From assembly GCA_964484145.1 (NCBI GenBank), contig CAZAED010000007.1:1-40701 (forward strand): a stretch of DNA of 40,701 bases. The letters run 5' to 3'. Source of the stretch: JAEUSF01 sp964484145. Its GTDB lineage: Bacteria > Patescibacteriota > Doudnabacteria > UBA920. The position numbers and the translations under genes were made by a program. Position 1 is the stretch's first letter. Every line of letters begins with the position of its first letter. Shown here piece by piece: positions 1 through 7,647 of this stretch. The notes under the pieces were generated by a model. The model had not been told where the DNA came from. It saw only the letters and a list, made by a program, of their open reading frames with translations, and did no database searches.

Positions 1-261
1 AGTTCTTTCAACCTCGCCGCCAAAGTCCGCGTGGCCGGGAGTGTCTACTATGTTTATTTTGGTGTCCCCATACATCATAGAAGCGTTTTTGGCTTTAATG
101 GTAATGCCGCGTTCGCGTTCTAAGTCCATACTGTCCATAACTAAGTCAGCCTGTTCGTCTTTAACAGTGTGGGTGGCTTTAAGCATGGCGTCTACCAAAG
201 TGGTTTTACCGTGGTCAACGTGAGCTATAATGGCTATGTTTCTTAGGTTATCTCTTGTCAT
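1..261 (-). CDS. typA: TypA/BipA ribosome-associated GTPase, N-terminal part
   Basis: Only the first 87 codons are in the window; the gene runs off the left edge. Read on the minus strand it begins MTRDNLRNIAIIAHVDHG and carries the translational-GTPase P-loop AHVDHGKTT, a switch I region with RERGITI and the G3 motif DTPGHADFGGEVER. The DFGGEVER form of G3 is typical of TypA/BipA and separates it from LepA and EF-G. In the family this GTPase binds the ribosome in the EF-G site and helps 50S assembly and stress or cold growth. The start is the ATG at 259-261; a strong promoter lies about 35-63 bases upstream and the leader would be roughly 28 nt. It is divergent from the exporter gene at 433. 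The family call is secure; what follows outside the window is unknown. Confidence 0.93.
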   Translation of the reverse strand, partial: MTRDNLRNIAIIAHVDHGKTTLVDAMLKATHTVKDEQADLVMDSMDLERERGITIKAKNASMMYGDTKINIVDTPGHADFGGEVERT

Positions 262-295
262 ATATGGAACTGTGAATGTTAATTGCAACCTGCTA

Positions 296-324
296 ATAAT
301 ACCAAAAATTTCATAAAAAGTCAA
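296..324 (-). promoter_or_regulatory. Promoter of typA
   Basis: On the minus strand the sequence reads TTGACT, a 17-nt spacer, then TATTAT, one mismatch from consensus in each hexamer. Transcription would start near 289, about 28 nt before the ATG. It overlaps the rightward promoter at 310-338, so the two divergent genes probably compete for polymerase. Confidence 0.65.
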
Positions 325-338
325 TAATTTGATATAAT
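310..338 (+). promoter_or_regulatory. Promoter of the AI-2E family exporter gene
   Basis: TTCATA, a 17-nt spacer and a perfect TATAAT. The predicted start near 345 leaves a leader of about 88 nt before the ATG at 433. I see no known riboswitch in that leader. The -35 lies inside the spacer of the divergent typA promoter. Confidence 0.55.
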
Positions 339-432
339 AAAAATACATCAAAAAAAATTCGCTCGAAAGAAATTTATTTTGTTGATTATTTAGGACTGGC
401 CAAAAACAAACCAAGTAGGCTTTGAAAATTTT

Positions 433-1476
433 ATGAAAAATTCAATTTCTAACGGGACAAGCAAGCAACTTATAGGGTTTTTTCTACTTTTGGGGATACT
501 CTCCGTAGTTGTTTTAATGATGCTTTTTCCACTCTGGCAGCTTTTGGCTTTAGCCGGGATTTTTGCCGTTTTATTCCATCCGCTTTATGCAAAAATTAAC
601 AGGGGAATGCAAAGCCCAAATTTTGCGGGAATTTTAACTATTTTTATTATTGTGCTAGTGGCAATTTTGCCTTTATGGTTTGTGGGACAACTTTTGTTTA
701 ATGAAATTGTAGACGTATATAACAAGTTTCGCCTTGGCGAGTTAGTATTTAACCAGGCTGACTTTGTGGGGCATTTGCCTAAGCAGCTGCAAAATATTGT
801 TCAAAGTTTAAATAACGACATTAACGCTATAGTTTCGCGCTTTACCGGCAGCGCGTTTAATTTAGTTTCCGGACTACTTTCTAACTTAGCCAGTTTCTTT
901 TTGTCTTTGTTTTTGTTAATTTTTATTTTATTTTTCTTTTTGCGCGATGGTGAAAAAATAAAAGAACTAGTTAAAGAACTTTCGCCGCTTTCCGACACCT
1001 ACGATTCCGTCTTAATTACTAAGTTAGAAACAGCTATTGGCGGAGTGCTGAAGGGTTCCTTTTTAATAGCTTTAATTCAAGGTGTTATAGCAACCTTAGG
1101 CTTTTTAATTTTTGGGGTGCCGCAACCAATTTTATGGGGCTCATTTACTGTGCTTGCTGCTTTAGTTCCAACTGTGGGAACTTCTATTTCGTTAATTCCG
1201 GCAATTTTGTTTTTATTTTTAACCGGCCACACCGGAGCGGGTATAGGTATGGCTATTTGGGGAATTTTTGCCGTGGGTACTATAGACAATTTTGTGGGCC
1301 CGAGGCTAGTTGGGTCTAAAATAAATTTGCACCCGCTACTAGTTTTACTTTCCGTTTTAGGCGGGATTCAAATATTTGGTTTCCTGGGCTTTTTGTTTGG
1401 ACCAATTATTATGTCGGTTTTTGTGGCTCTTTTAGATATTTATAGAAAAGACCTAAAGCAAGAAATTAACAGGTAA
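433..1476 (+). CDS. AI-2E family transporter (PF01594-type permease)
   Basis: A 347-residue, very hydrophobic protein with about seven to eight membrane segments: a pair near residues 12-55, one near 60-85, a central amphipathic region (about 90-140), then helices from 145 to the end. The layout and the conserved GxxxPxLWG-like stretch near residue 230 (FGVPQPILWG) and the following LVPTVGTS and NLHPLLVLLS motifs are those of the AI-2E/YdiK/PerM family. Members export diverse small molecules or act as Na+/H+ antiporters; autoinducer-2 export is shown for only a few, so the substrate here is unknown. It is followed by an intrinsic terminator, so it is probably transcribed alone. Confidence 0.85.
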   Translation: MKNSISNGTSKQLIGFFLLLGILSVVVLMMLFPLWQLLALAGIFAVLFHPLYAKINRGMQSPNFAGILTIFIIVLVAILPLWFVGQLLFNEIVDVYNKFRLGELVFNQADFVGHLPKQLQNIVQSLNNDINAIVSRFTGSAFNLVSGLLSNLASFFLSLFLLIFILFFFLRDGEKIKELVKELSPLSDTYDSVLITKLETAIGGVLKGSFLIALIQGVIATLGFLIFGVPQPILWGSFTVLAALVPTVGTSISLIPAILFLFLTGHTGAGIGMAIWGIFAVGTIDNFVGPRLVGSKINLHPLLVLLSVLGGIQIFGFLGFLFGPIIMSVFVALLDIYRKDLKQEINR

Positions 1477-1489
1477 TTTTTTTTAAAGG

Positions 1490-1516
1490 AGGGCTTCTGT
1501 TTGGAGCCCTTTTTTG
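1490..1516 (+). terminator. Intrinsic terminator after the AI-2E exporter
   Basis: An 8-bp stem (1490-1497 with 1503-1510, one G-U pair), a 5-nt loop and a run of T through 1515. It covers the TTG at 1501, which argues against zwf starting there. Confidence 0.75.
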
Positions 1517-1587
1517 TTTTTTGTGGTATTATTAAATTACTTATAGCCGAAGATTTATTAATCAATACTAAATTATTTTTTTACCCA

Positions 1588-3051
1588 ATGCAGAATAGCA
1601 TTTTACACAATTTGCCTCAGGAACTGCCGCCAACTATATTAACTATTTTTGGCGCAACGGGGGACTTGTCCGCCGACTACTTAGTTCCTGCTCTTTTGCA
1701 TATGGACAAACATAAGCTTTTGCCCAAAAGTTTTAAGCTTGTTTGCGTGGGCAGAAGGGAATTAAGCAGCAAAACTTTTTTGGATTTTATAGTAAAAAAG
1801 TCGGGTGTAGTAAAAAAACTTTCGCCAACTGCAAAAAAGAGTTTTTTAAAGCACTTAATTTATTTTCAGGGCGACTTTGAAAAACCGGAAAGCTTTAAGC
1901 CGCTTTCAGAAATTTTAAAAGATCAAGACAACCCCAAGCATAAATGCTATAACCGCTTGTTCTACTTTGCCACCAAGCCCCAGCAGTTTGCGGACTTAGC
2001 GCATATTTTACAGTCACAAGGACTACTTATGGCTTGTGCTATGCACCAAAGGCAGTCGCGCGTATTGGTGGAAAAACCTTTTGGTTTTAATTTAAAATCT
2101 GCCCAGGCTTTAAACCATTTGCTGCTTAAATATTTTAAGGAACAGCAAATTTATAGAATTGACCATTATGCCGGCAAAGAAACCGTGCAAAACTTAATGG
2201 TGGTTAGGTTTGCCAACAGCTTGTTTGAACCTTTGTGGAATAACCGTTTTATAGACCATGTGGAAATAAGTGTTTTAGAAAAAAACGGCGTGGGCGGTAG
2301 AGCGCAGTTTTACGACCAAACCGGAGCTATAAAAGATATGCTGCAAAATCATATTTTGCAAATGCTGGCTTTAATTGCTATGGACGAGCCGTACAATATG
2401 ACCGCGGACTTAATTCGCGATGCAAAGTTACAAGTTCTAAAAGCCCTTGAGCCATTTTCAGAAAGTAAAATTCCAGCCCGGGTGGTTAAGGGGCAGTATA
2501 AAGGTTATGCCAAAGACGTAAAAAATGAAAGCAATACGGAAACATATTTTGCCATAAAAACTTACGTAAATTTGCCCAGGTGGGCGGGCGTGCCGTTTTA
2601 TTTAAGAACAGGCAAAAAGCTTTCTAAAAAGCTTACACAAATTTCTATACATTTCCGTGAACCTATTCGCTGTTTGTTTGAAGGTTGCGCGGAAAATGTT
2701 TTAACTTTTACCATTCAACCCAACGAGTCTGTGCATTTGCAAATAAACAACAAAATTCCGGGTTTTGGCGTAAAGCTGCATCAGGGCGATTTAGAGTTTG
2801 GTTACAAACAGGCCTTTAAAGGCGAAATTCCTTCGGCTTATGAGCGCTTACTTTTAGACTTTATGGAAGGCGACCAACGGCTATTTATCCGTTCGGACGA
2901 AATTGAAGCTGCTTGGAAATTTGTAGACAGCATTTGTGAAAGTCCGGAATATAAAAAGTTGCCGCTTAATATTTATAAACCTGGCAGCAACGGGCCAAAA
3001 GAAGCGGAAAAGTTTATAGAGAAAGACGCGAAAACTTGGAGGACCAAGTAA
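1588..3051 (+). CDS. zwf: Glucose-6-phosphate 1-dehydrogenase
   Basis: 487 residues from the ATG at 1588, the usual length for the family. It oxidises glucose 6-phosphate to 6-phosphogluconolactone with NAD(P)+, the first step of the oxidative pentose phosphate pathway. Visible motifs are the nucleotide-binding GATGDLS at residues 22-28 (in place of the usual GASGDL), VEKPFG at 161-166 and the catalytic RIDHYAGKE at 190-198 (usually HYLGKE), with the active-site His in the HYAGKE segment. The frame stays open back to a TTG at 1501, but that codon lies in the previous terminator and the extra residues do not look like the family, so 1588 is preferred. The partner gnd lies at 9147. No 6-phosphogluconolactonase was found in the window. 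A 7-nt repeat begins two bases after its stop. Confidence 0.95.
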   Translation: MQNSILHNLPQELPPTILTIFGATGDLSADYLVPALLHMDKHKLLPKSFKLVCVGRRELSSKTFLDFIVKKSGVVKKLSPTAKKSFLKHLIYFQGDFEKPESFKPLSEILKDQDNPKHKCYNRLFYFATKPQQFADLAHILQSQGLLMACAMHQRQSRVLVEKPFGFNLKSAQALNHLLLKYFKEQQIYRIDHYAGKETVQNLMVVRFANSLFEPLWNNRFIDHVEISVLEKNGVGGRAQFYDQTGAIKDMLQNHILQMLALIAMDEPYNMTADLIRDAKLQVLKALEPFSESKIPARVVKGQYKGYAKDVKNESNTETYFAIKTYVNLPRWAGVPFYLRTGKKLSKKLTQISIHFREPIRCLFEGCAENVLTFTIQPNESVHLQINNKIPGFGVKLHQGDLEFGYKQAFKGEIPSAYERLLLDFMEGDQRLFIRSDEIEAAWKFVDSICESPEYKKLPLNIYKPGSNGPKEAEKFIEKDAKTWRTK

Positions 3052-3052
3052 A

Positions 3053-3087
3053 TATAAGATATAGGATGTAAGATATAAGATATGAAG
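3053..3087. repeat. Degenerate 7-nt tandem repeat, TRTAAGA family
   Basis: Five consecutive 7-mers: TATAAGA, TATAGGA, TGTAAGA, TATAAGA, TATGAAG. The last copy contains the ATG start codon of the next gene. The same 7-mer family is found at 12641-12668, 13860-13901 and, inside a coding sequence, 39321-39355. Confidence 0.85.
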
Positions 3088-3837
3088 AACAAAAACACAT
3101 CTTGGGGCAAAGTTGCTAAGTGGTATGAGAAGACGGTTTCGGACGACAGTAGTTATCAGAACACCATAATAAAACCTAATCTACTTAGGTTGTTAAACAT
3201 CCAGAAAAATGAAAGTGTTTTAGACATTGCCTGTGGCAGTGGGTTTTTTGCGAGGGAATTTTCTAAGTTAGGAGCTAAGGTTATGGGTGTTGATATTGGA
3301 TCCGAGTTAATAGCTATAGCCAAGCAGCAAGATCCTAAGGGTGAATACATAGTCGGCGATGCTCAAAATATTGTGGGTTTGAAAAACGAGCAGTTCGATG
3401 CTATAACAATTGTTCTTGCTATTCAAAACATAAAAAATTCTCAAGCAGTAGTTTCGGAAATATCGCGCTTGCTTAAACCCTTGGGCCGGTGTCTAATAGT
3501 TCTAAACCACCCAGCCTTTAGAGTGCCAAAGCAGTCGGAGTGGGGGTATGACGAAAAAAAGAATGTGCAATATCGTAGAATTGATAAATATTTGTCGGAA
3601 GTTGCCACTGCAATAGATATGACTCCGGGAACATCGGCAAAAAAATTAACCTACAGCTTTCACCGCCCGCTTCAAGTTTACTTTAAAATGTTTGCAAAAC
3701 ATGGTCTCGTAGTTAGTCACTTGGAAGAGTGGGTTTCTAATAAAAGTAGTGACAAAGGCGCAAGGCAGAAAGCAGAAGACATTGCCCGAAAAGAGTTTCC
3801 GTTGTTTATGTGCTTGGAGTTAATGAAATTTGAATAA
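3082..3837 (+). CDS. Class I SAM-dependent methyltransferase
   Basis: 251 residues. The core SAM-binding fold is clear: motif I VLDIACGSGFFAREF near residues 46-60, the acidic end of strand 2 at GVDIGSE (about 69-75), GDAQN near 92-96 and the motif IV region with FDAITIVLAIQNI near 104-117. The arrangement matches Methyltransf_11/25 enzymes. These modify small molecules, lipids, quinones or proteins, and nothing here fixes the substrate. A UbiE/COQ5-like role in quinone methylation would be attractive next to a quinol oxidase elsewhere in the window, but the family signatures of UbiE are not evident. The gene sits 30 bp after zwf and its start codon lies in a 7-nt repeat. It ends at a strong bidirectional terminator. 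Confidence 0.8.
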   Translation: MKNKNTSWGKVAKWYEKTVSDDSSYQNTIIKPNLLRLLNIQKNESVLDIACGSGFFAREFSKLGAKVMGVDIGSELIAIAKQQDPKGEYIVGDAQNIVGLKNEQFDAITIVLAIQNIKNSQAVVSEISRLLKPLGRCLIVLNHPAFRVPKQSEWGYDEKKNVQYRRIDKYLSEVATAIDMTPGTSAKKLTYSFHRPLQVYFKMFAKHGLVVSHLEEWVSNKSSDKGARQKAEDIARKEFPLFMCLELMKFE

Positions 3838-3856
3838 AATAATTTGCGTATAAAAT

Positions 3857-3892
3857 AAATATTCCAACATTCTGCAGAATGTTGGAATATTT
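3857..3892. terminator. Perfect-palindrome bidirectional terminator
   Basis: A perfect 36-nt palindrome centred on CTGCAG at 3872-3877, flanked by A-rich sequence on the left and T-rich sequence on the right. It lies between two convergent genes and can serve both. Confidence 0.8.
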
Positions 3893-3895
3893 TAA

Positions 3896-5266
3896 TTAAC
3901 GGTATCTTTTTGGAGCTCTGTGGTTGCCGAATTTGTTAGGGCGGGAAGGTTTTTGTATAAAGTAGCCTTTGCCGGTTTCGCCGCGTTCGCCGCTTTGGGT
4001 GAAGTCGTCGTGTCCGTGGACTTGAGGTTTTTGATGTTTATCGTAAGCCTTAAATGGTGGACGAGGAGAGCGGTTAAAGTTTCCTCTGCCTTGTGGTCTT
4101 TGGAAATTGTCTTCTCTTATAGGAGCATCAAATGCTCTAGAAGGAGGTAGGTCAGGGAGTGCCGCTAGAGGAAGTTGTTTTTTTATAAGGCGTTCAATAG
4201 TGCGAACGTCAAACTTTTGGTCAGGCGTTGCAAAAGAAATAGCATGGCCTTTATGACCGGCTCTGCCGGTACGGCCTATTCTATGAACATAGTCTTCGGC
4301 ATTTTCCGGTAAATCAAAGTTAAGCACAAGTTCAATACCGGTTACGTCTATACCGCGGGCAGCAATGTCAGTTGCAACCAAAACGCGGTATTTGCCCAGT
4401 TTAAAACCTTGCAAAGCCTCTAAACGCTGGTTTAAAGATCTGTTGCTGTGTATTTCCGCGGCATTGTGACCCATTTTACGTACAACAACAGCAATTTTCT
4501 TAGCCCCAAATTTAGTGCGGCTAAAAACCAAAACGCTGCCTTTGTATTCTTTTAAAATATTTTCAAGTAAAGCTAACTTATTTTGCTTTTGCACCACATA
4601 AAGTTCTTGGGTAACATTTTCTGTAGCAGTACCTGCGGGAGCAACTTCCACTCTAACGGGGAGCTGCATATAGGTTTTGGCTATATCTACTATCTCGTGC
4701 GGCATAGTAGCTGAAAATAGCATTGTTTGTCTTACTTTTGGTACAGTAGCAAGAATTTTTTTAATTTGCGGAGCAAAGCCCATATCTAACATTCTGTCGG
4801 CTTCGTCAAGAACCAAAATTTTAACCGCATCAAGCCGTATAGTTTTTTGTTCTAAGTGGTCAATTAACCTTCCGGGGGTGGCAATTATTACATGAGGGTT
4901 ATTGCGTAGCATCCTAACTTGTTTGCCTATATTTTCGCCGCCAATTAAAATAGCGGTTTTAAGGCCAATAAGTCTACCAATTCTGTTTAAGGACTCATCT
5001 ACCTGAACTGCTAGTTCACGGGTAGGTAAAAGAATTAAGCCTTTACCTTTACTTTGGGCTAAGAGCTGAATCATGGGTATGCCAAAAGCCAGGGTTTTGC
5101 CTGTGCCGGTTTGCGCAATGCCCATAATGTCTTTGCCTTCAAGGGCAGTTGGAATGGACTGCGCCTGAATGGGAGTGGGGACGGTAAATTTAAGCTTGTC
5201 TAAAATTTCCAAAAGTTTTGGAGCAATATTTAGTCCGTCAAAGCTGGTTGGGAGTTGTGGTGTCAT
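3896..5266 (-). CDS. DEAD-box ATP-dependent RNA helicase, RhlE/CshA-like
   Basis: 456 residues with the full SF2 DEAD-box set: Q motif near residues 29-36, AQTGTGKT (51-58), PTRELA (81-86), GG and TPGRL (130-134), DEAD (154-157), SAT (185-187), and in the second RecA domain VATDIAARGID and HRIGRTGRAG. The tail after about residue 375 is basic and low in complexity, with GRG, RPP and RGE stretches, as in RNA-binding tails of RhlE-type helicases. The enzyme unwinds RNA in ribosome assembly, mRNA decay or cold adaptation. It has a perfect consensus promoter and a leader of about 93 nt with three hairpins, which suggests post-transcriptional control. The exact subfamily cannot be fixed by eye. 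Confidence 0.95.
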   Translation of the reverse strand: MTPQLPTSFDGLNIAPKLLEILDKLKFTVPTPIQAQSIPTALEGKDIMGIAQTGTGKTLAFGIPMIQLLAQSKGKGLILLPTRELAVQVDESLNRIGRLIGLKTAILIGGENIGKQVRMLRNNPHVIIATPGRLIDHLEQKTIRLDAVKILVLDEADRMLDMGFAPQIKKILATVPKVRQTMLFSATMPHEIVDIAKTYMQLPVRVEVAPAGTATENVTQELYVVQKQNKLALLENILKEYKGSVLVFSRTKFGAKKIAVVVRKMGHNAAEIHSNRSLNQRLEALQGFKLGKYRVLVATDIAARGIDVTGIELVLNFDLPENAEDYVHRIGRTGRAGHKGHAISFATPDQKFDVRTIERLIKKQLPLAALPDLPPSRAFDAPIREDNFQRPQGRGNFNRSPRPPFKAYDKHQKPQVHGHDDFTQSGERGETGKGYFIQKPSRPNKFGNHRAPKRYR

Positions 5267-5358
5267 AAGTTTTTACCGATGATAATTCAACTAATCGGTG
5301 AGAGTTTGTTAAGTCATTATAAAACCCCAAAAATGGGGTCGTGGATTTAAGCCACTAA
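5267..5358 (-). promoter_or_regulatory. Structured 5' leader of the DEAD-box helicase
   Basis: Read in the direction of transcription there are three hairpins: GTGG/CCAC (5341-5355), ACCCC/GGGGT (5324-5339) followed by TTTT, and ACCGAT/ATCGGT next to the start codon (about 5275-5299). The middle one resembles a weak intrinsic terminator. This fits an attenuation or helicase-sensing leader, but that function is inferred from shape only. Confidence 0.45.
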
Positions 5359-5366
5359 TTTCTATA

Positions 5367-5395
5367 ATTATAGCACAACTGTATATTTTTGTCAA
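5367..5395 (-). promoter_or_regulatory. Perfect consensus promoter of the helicase gene
   Basis: On the minus strand TTGACA, 17 nt, TATAAT: no mismatch to the sigma-70 consensus. Start predicted near 5360. Its -35 shares bases with the -35 of the divergent ywbE-like promoter. Confidence 0.8.
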
Positions 5396-5417
5396 ATAGA
5401 AATTTATAAGGTATAGT
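5389..5417 (+). promoter_or_regulatory. Promoter of the YwbE operon, probably leaderless
   Basis: TTGTCA, 17-nt spacer, TATAGT, then exactly 6 nt to the ATG at 5424. Transcription would begin at or next to the start codon. Confidence 0.6.
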
Positions 5418-5423
5418 ATTAAT

Positions 5424-5615
5424 ATGAATTCCCAACATAGAGACGATATAAAAATAGGGGCGGAAGTGGAAGTGGTTTTAAAAGAAGACCAGCGTACAGG
5501 AAAACTTACGCGCGGGTTTGTGGAAGAAATTCTAACTAACTCCGGCTTTCATCCGCATGGCATAAAGGTTAGGCTTGCAGATGGGCAAGTCGGAAGAGTG
5601 CAAAATATTTTATGA
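5424..5615 (+). CDS. ywbE: YwbE family small protein (DUF2196)
   Basis: 63 residues. The sequence matches the YwbE/DUF2196 pattern: IKIGAEVEVVLKEDQRTGKL, then GFVEEILTNSGFHPHGIKVRL and a closing GQVGRVQNI. The KEDQRTGKLTRG and HPHGIKVRL blocks are the recognisable parts. The family is a small beta-rich (KOW-like) fold of unknown function found across Firmicutes, proteobacteria and CPR. It is first in a five-gene operon and its TGA stop overlaps the next start (ATGA), so the two are translationally coupled. The promoter sits so close that the mRNA is probably leaderless. Confidence 0.88.
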   Translation: MNSQHRDDIKIGAEVEVVLKEDQRTGKLTRGFVEEILTNSGFHPHGIKVRLADGQVGRVQNIL

Positions 5616-5953
5616 CTTTTAAAGAAGCGGTTATTTTGTGTGTAAAAAAAATTCCAAAAGGAAAAGTCGCGAGTTACGGGCAAATTGCGGCTATGGCAGG
5701 GCACCCAAGGGCGGCGAGGCAGGTGGGGCAGATATTAAAGATATTAGATATTAGCTTGCCCTTCGTAGCTTCAGCGAAGAAGGGATATTCAAATATTCCT
5801 TGGTGGCGGGTAATTAACAATCAGGGAATAATTTCTATAAAGGGCAATTGGACGGCGACAAAAGAGTTGCAACGTGATTTGTTGAAACGTGATGGAATTA
5901 AAATAGAAAAAGATTTTAAAATAAATATTGAAAAATACAGATGGAAAAAATAA
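5612..5953 (+). CDS. Alkyltransferase-like protein (ATL, MGMT DNA-binding domain)
   Basis: 113 residues, the MGMT winged-helix DNA-binding domain: ILCVKKIPKGKVASYGQIA, then GHPRAARQVG and the active-site motif. The reactive Cys of true methyltransferases (PCHRV) is Trp here (PWWRV), the hallmark of ATL proteins such as E. coli YbaZ, which bind O6-alkylguanine and flag it for nucleotide excision repair without transferring the alkyl group. The C-terminus IEKYRWKK matches the YbaZ-type ending. Between VGQILK and IPWWRV there are about 11 residues more than I recall in YbaZ; they are encoded by a palindromic segment (5759-5784) that looks like an in-frame insertion. It overlaps both neighbours. 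Confidence 0.88.
   Translation: MTFKEAVILCVKKIPKGKVASYGQIAAMAGHPRAARQVGQILKILDISLPFVASAKKGYSNIPWWRVINNQGIISIKGNWTATKELQRDLLKRDGIKIEKDFKINIEKYRWKK
5731..5784. repeat. Translated repeat and palindrome inside the ATL gene
   Basis: GATATTA-type short repeats (5731-5755) run into a stem-loop in which CCCTTC at 5759-5764 pairs with GAAGGG at 5779-5784. The segment is in frame and encodes roughly ISLPFVASAKKGYS just before the PWWRV motif. Confidence 0.55.
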
Positions 5954-6438
5954 CAAAAGAGAGTGGCTTTAGTTTGGTGGAACTTTTGGTGGTAATTGCC
6001 ATAATTGGCTTATTGTCATCTGTTGTAATTATTGCCACGGCTAATACCAGAAAAAAAGCCAGAGACGTAAAAAGAAAAACTGACCTTGCTCAAATGGGCA
6101 GGTTTTTGTATTCTTCCAGTTGTTATGTACCAAACAGTGGGGCAGGCGACTACGACCTAAGTGATTTAGTTCCTGAGCTTACGGCAAAATACCCACAGCT
6201 TTCGCAGTTTAGTTCTATGCTACCAAAGGACCCAAAGACCGGTACGGAAACACAAACTAATTATCGCTACGCCTACACCGCTGACGGACATTGTGCGGTT
6301 TATACGAATTTTGAAAACCAGGACGAACCGGTAAATTTAAATGTAACAGTAGTAACTCCATCTGCGGGGCAAGGAGTTTATAAAGCTTTGGAAGATGGTG
6401 TAAATGGCAGTAGTATTTACTATCAAATAGGCAAATGA
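5941..6438 (+). CDS. Type IV pilin/pseudopilin-like prepilin
   Basis: 165 residues with a class III signal: a short basic leader (MEKITKESG), cleavage expected after Gly9, then FSLVELLVVIAIIGLLSS with Glu at position +5, and a long hydrophobic helix. After the helix comes a charged KKARDVKRKTDLAQ stretch typical of Patescibacteria pilins, then a globular part with two cysteines (SSSCY and GHCAVY) that may form a disulphide. No pilus ATPase, platform protein or prepilin peptidase is in the window, so the assembly machinery lies elsewhere. Start overlaps the end of the ATL gene by 13 nt; its end overlaps the next gene by the ATGA junction. Confidence 0.88.
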   Translation: MEKITKESGFSLVELLVVIAIIGLLSSVVIIATANTRKKARDVKRKTDLAQMGRFLYSSSCYVPNSGAGDYDLSDLVPELTAKYPQLSQFSSMLPKDPKTGTETQTNYRYAYTADGHCAVYTNFENQDEPVNLNVTVVTPSAGQGVYKALEDGVNGSSIYYQIGK

Positions 6439-6980
6439 ACAACCAAGCCATAACATACAAATTAAGGCGCAGTAAAAGAGCTAGGCTTATGAGGATTTCG
6501 GTTTCTTGCGATGCGGGAGTTGTGGTAACCGTGCCCTTTGGTATGGAAGAAAGCCGGTTTGAAAAGTTTATAAGAGCAAAAGCAAATTGGATTTTACGAA
6601 AAGTAAAGTATGTTAGTCGTTTTAAAAATTTGCCAAGAATAAAAACATCGGCCGTAGAATATCGGCAATTTAAAGTACAGGCTCTTAATCTTGCCACGGA
6701 AAAAGTTAAATATTGGAACCAGTTTTATAATTTTAGTTACAATAGGGTAAGTGTAAAAAACCAAAAAACCCGCTGGGGGAGTTGCAGCAGGAAAGGGAAT
6801 TTGAATTTTAACTACAAAATAGTTCATTTACCACAAGATCAACTAGACTACTTAATAGTCCACGAGCTATGCCACTTAAAAGAAATGAATCACGGCCGTG
6901 GGTTTTGGGAATTGGTAGGACAAACTATTCCGAACTATAAAAAATTAAGGAAAGAATTAAAAAATATAATAATAAAATGA
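6435..6980 (+). CDS. YgjP-like (DUF45/SprT-like) zinc metallopeptidase
   Basis: 181 residues. The zinc site HELCHLKEMNHG near the C-terminus has the HExxH core with a third His downstream, and the preceding TRWGSCSRKGNLNFNYK block is diagnostic of the YgjP/DUF45 family. The N-terminal half is a basic beta-rich region (ITYKLRRSKRARLMRISV) as in homologues. The family is predicted to be a metal-dependent protease and is often found beside restriction-modification genes, but here it is in a housekeeping-like operon with pilin and DUF2238 genes. Starts with an ATGA overlap and ends with another, so translation is coupled on both sides. Confidence 0.9.
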   Translation: MNNQAITYKLRRSKRARLMRISVSCDAGVVVTVPFGMEESRFEKFIRAKANWILRKVKYVSRFKNLPRIKTSAVEYRQFKVQALNLATEKVKYWNQFYNFSYNRVSVKNQKTRWGSCSRKGNLNFNYKIVHLPQDQLDYLIVHELCHLKEMNHGRGFWELVGQTIPNYKKLRKELKNIIIK

Positions 6981-7588
6981 CAGAAACAAAAAAACACAAA
7001 ATTATTTTAATTGTTACAGTAGTTGTCTTTATCTGGTCTGGTATAAACCCAAAAGACCAGTTTACTTGGCTACTCGAAGTTGCTCCGGCAATAGTGGGTT
7101 TTGGGTTTATTTGGTATTTTTATAAGCGTTTTAAATTTACAACTTTGGTTTACAGCCTTATTGCCACTCAGGCAATAATTTTAATGGTAGGCGGGCATTA
7201 TACTTATGCCGAAGTGCCTTTGTTTAACTGGTTAAAAGATTTGGGGCTTTTTGCTCGGAACAACTACGACAAAGTCGGACACTTTGCTCAAGGGTTTGTG
7301 CCGGTAATGGTTGCTAGAGAAATATTGCTAAGAAATAATGTAGTAAAAAAAGGCGCGTGGCTTTCGTTTTTGTTAGTGTGTATTGCGGGCGCTATTAGCG
7401 CGGCATACGAAATAGGCGAGTGGTGGACTTCGCTTATGTCCGGTGAAGCGGGTGACGCGTTTTTAGGTACACAAGGCTATATTTGGGACACACAGTCAGA
7501 TATGCTACTTGCTTTTATAGGCGCCATAGCCGCAGTTATTTTGCTTACTAAAATTCATAACAAAGCTTTGGAGAAATTAAATAAATAA
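6977..7588 (+). CDS. DUF2238 (YjdF-like) membrane protein
   Basis: 203 residues with about six membrane helices. The conserved core of DUF2238 is visible: GGHYTYAEVPLFNWL, RNNYDKVGHFAQGFVP, AAYEIGEWW and GYIWDTQSDMLLAF. The conserved His, Asp and Glu residues in these motifs lie at membrane edges and could bind a metal or form an active site, though no function is established for the family. Last gene of the operon that begins at 5424; no clear terminator follows, and the next 120 nt hold a small palindrome-bearing fragment before msrA. Confidence 0.88.
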   Translation: MTETKKHKIILIVTVVVFIWSGINPKDQFTWLLEVAPAIVGFGFIWYFYKRFKFTTLVYSLIATQAIILMVGGHYTYAEVPLFNWLKDLGLFARNNYDKVGHFAQGFVPVMVAREILLRNNVVKKGAWLSFLLVCIAGAISAAYEIGEWWTSLMSGEAGDAFLGTQGYIWDTQSDMLLAFIGAIAAVILLTKIHNKALEKLNK

Positions 7589-7593
7589 ATTTT

Positions 7594-7647
7594 ATGAATA
7601 CACAAATAGCAGTATTTGGAAATGGCTCCCCGCACCAGTTACAGTAA
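7594..7647 (+). pseudogene. 17-codon fragment resembling an MsrA or Gnd N-terminus
   Basis: An ATG-started ORF of 17 codons (MNTQIAVFGNGSPHQLQ) ending at a TAA. AVFGNG is identical to the start of the MsrA domain (AVFGNGCFWC) encoded 120 bp downstream and TQIAVFG also resembles the start of Gnd (MQIAVFG). The reading frame is broken by a long palindrome (7622-7680). It may be a remnant of a duplicated gene start, or a leader peptide; chance cannot be ruled out. Confidence 0.3.

Noticed and set aside
1501..1587. N-terminal extension of zwf from a TTG
   Set aside because: The TTG is inside the preceding terminator and the extra residues do not match the family; the ATG at 1588 gives the normal N-terminus.
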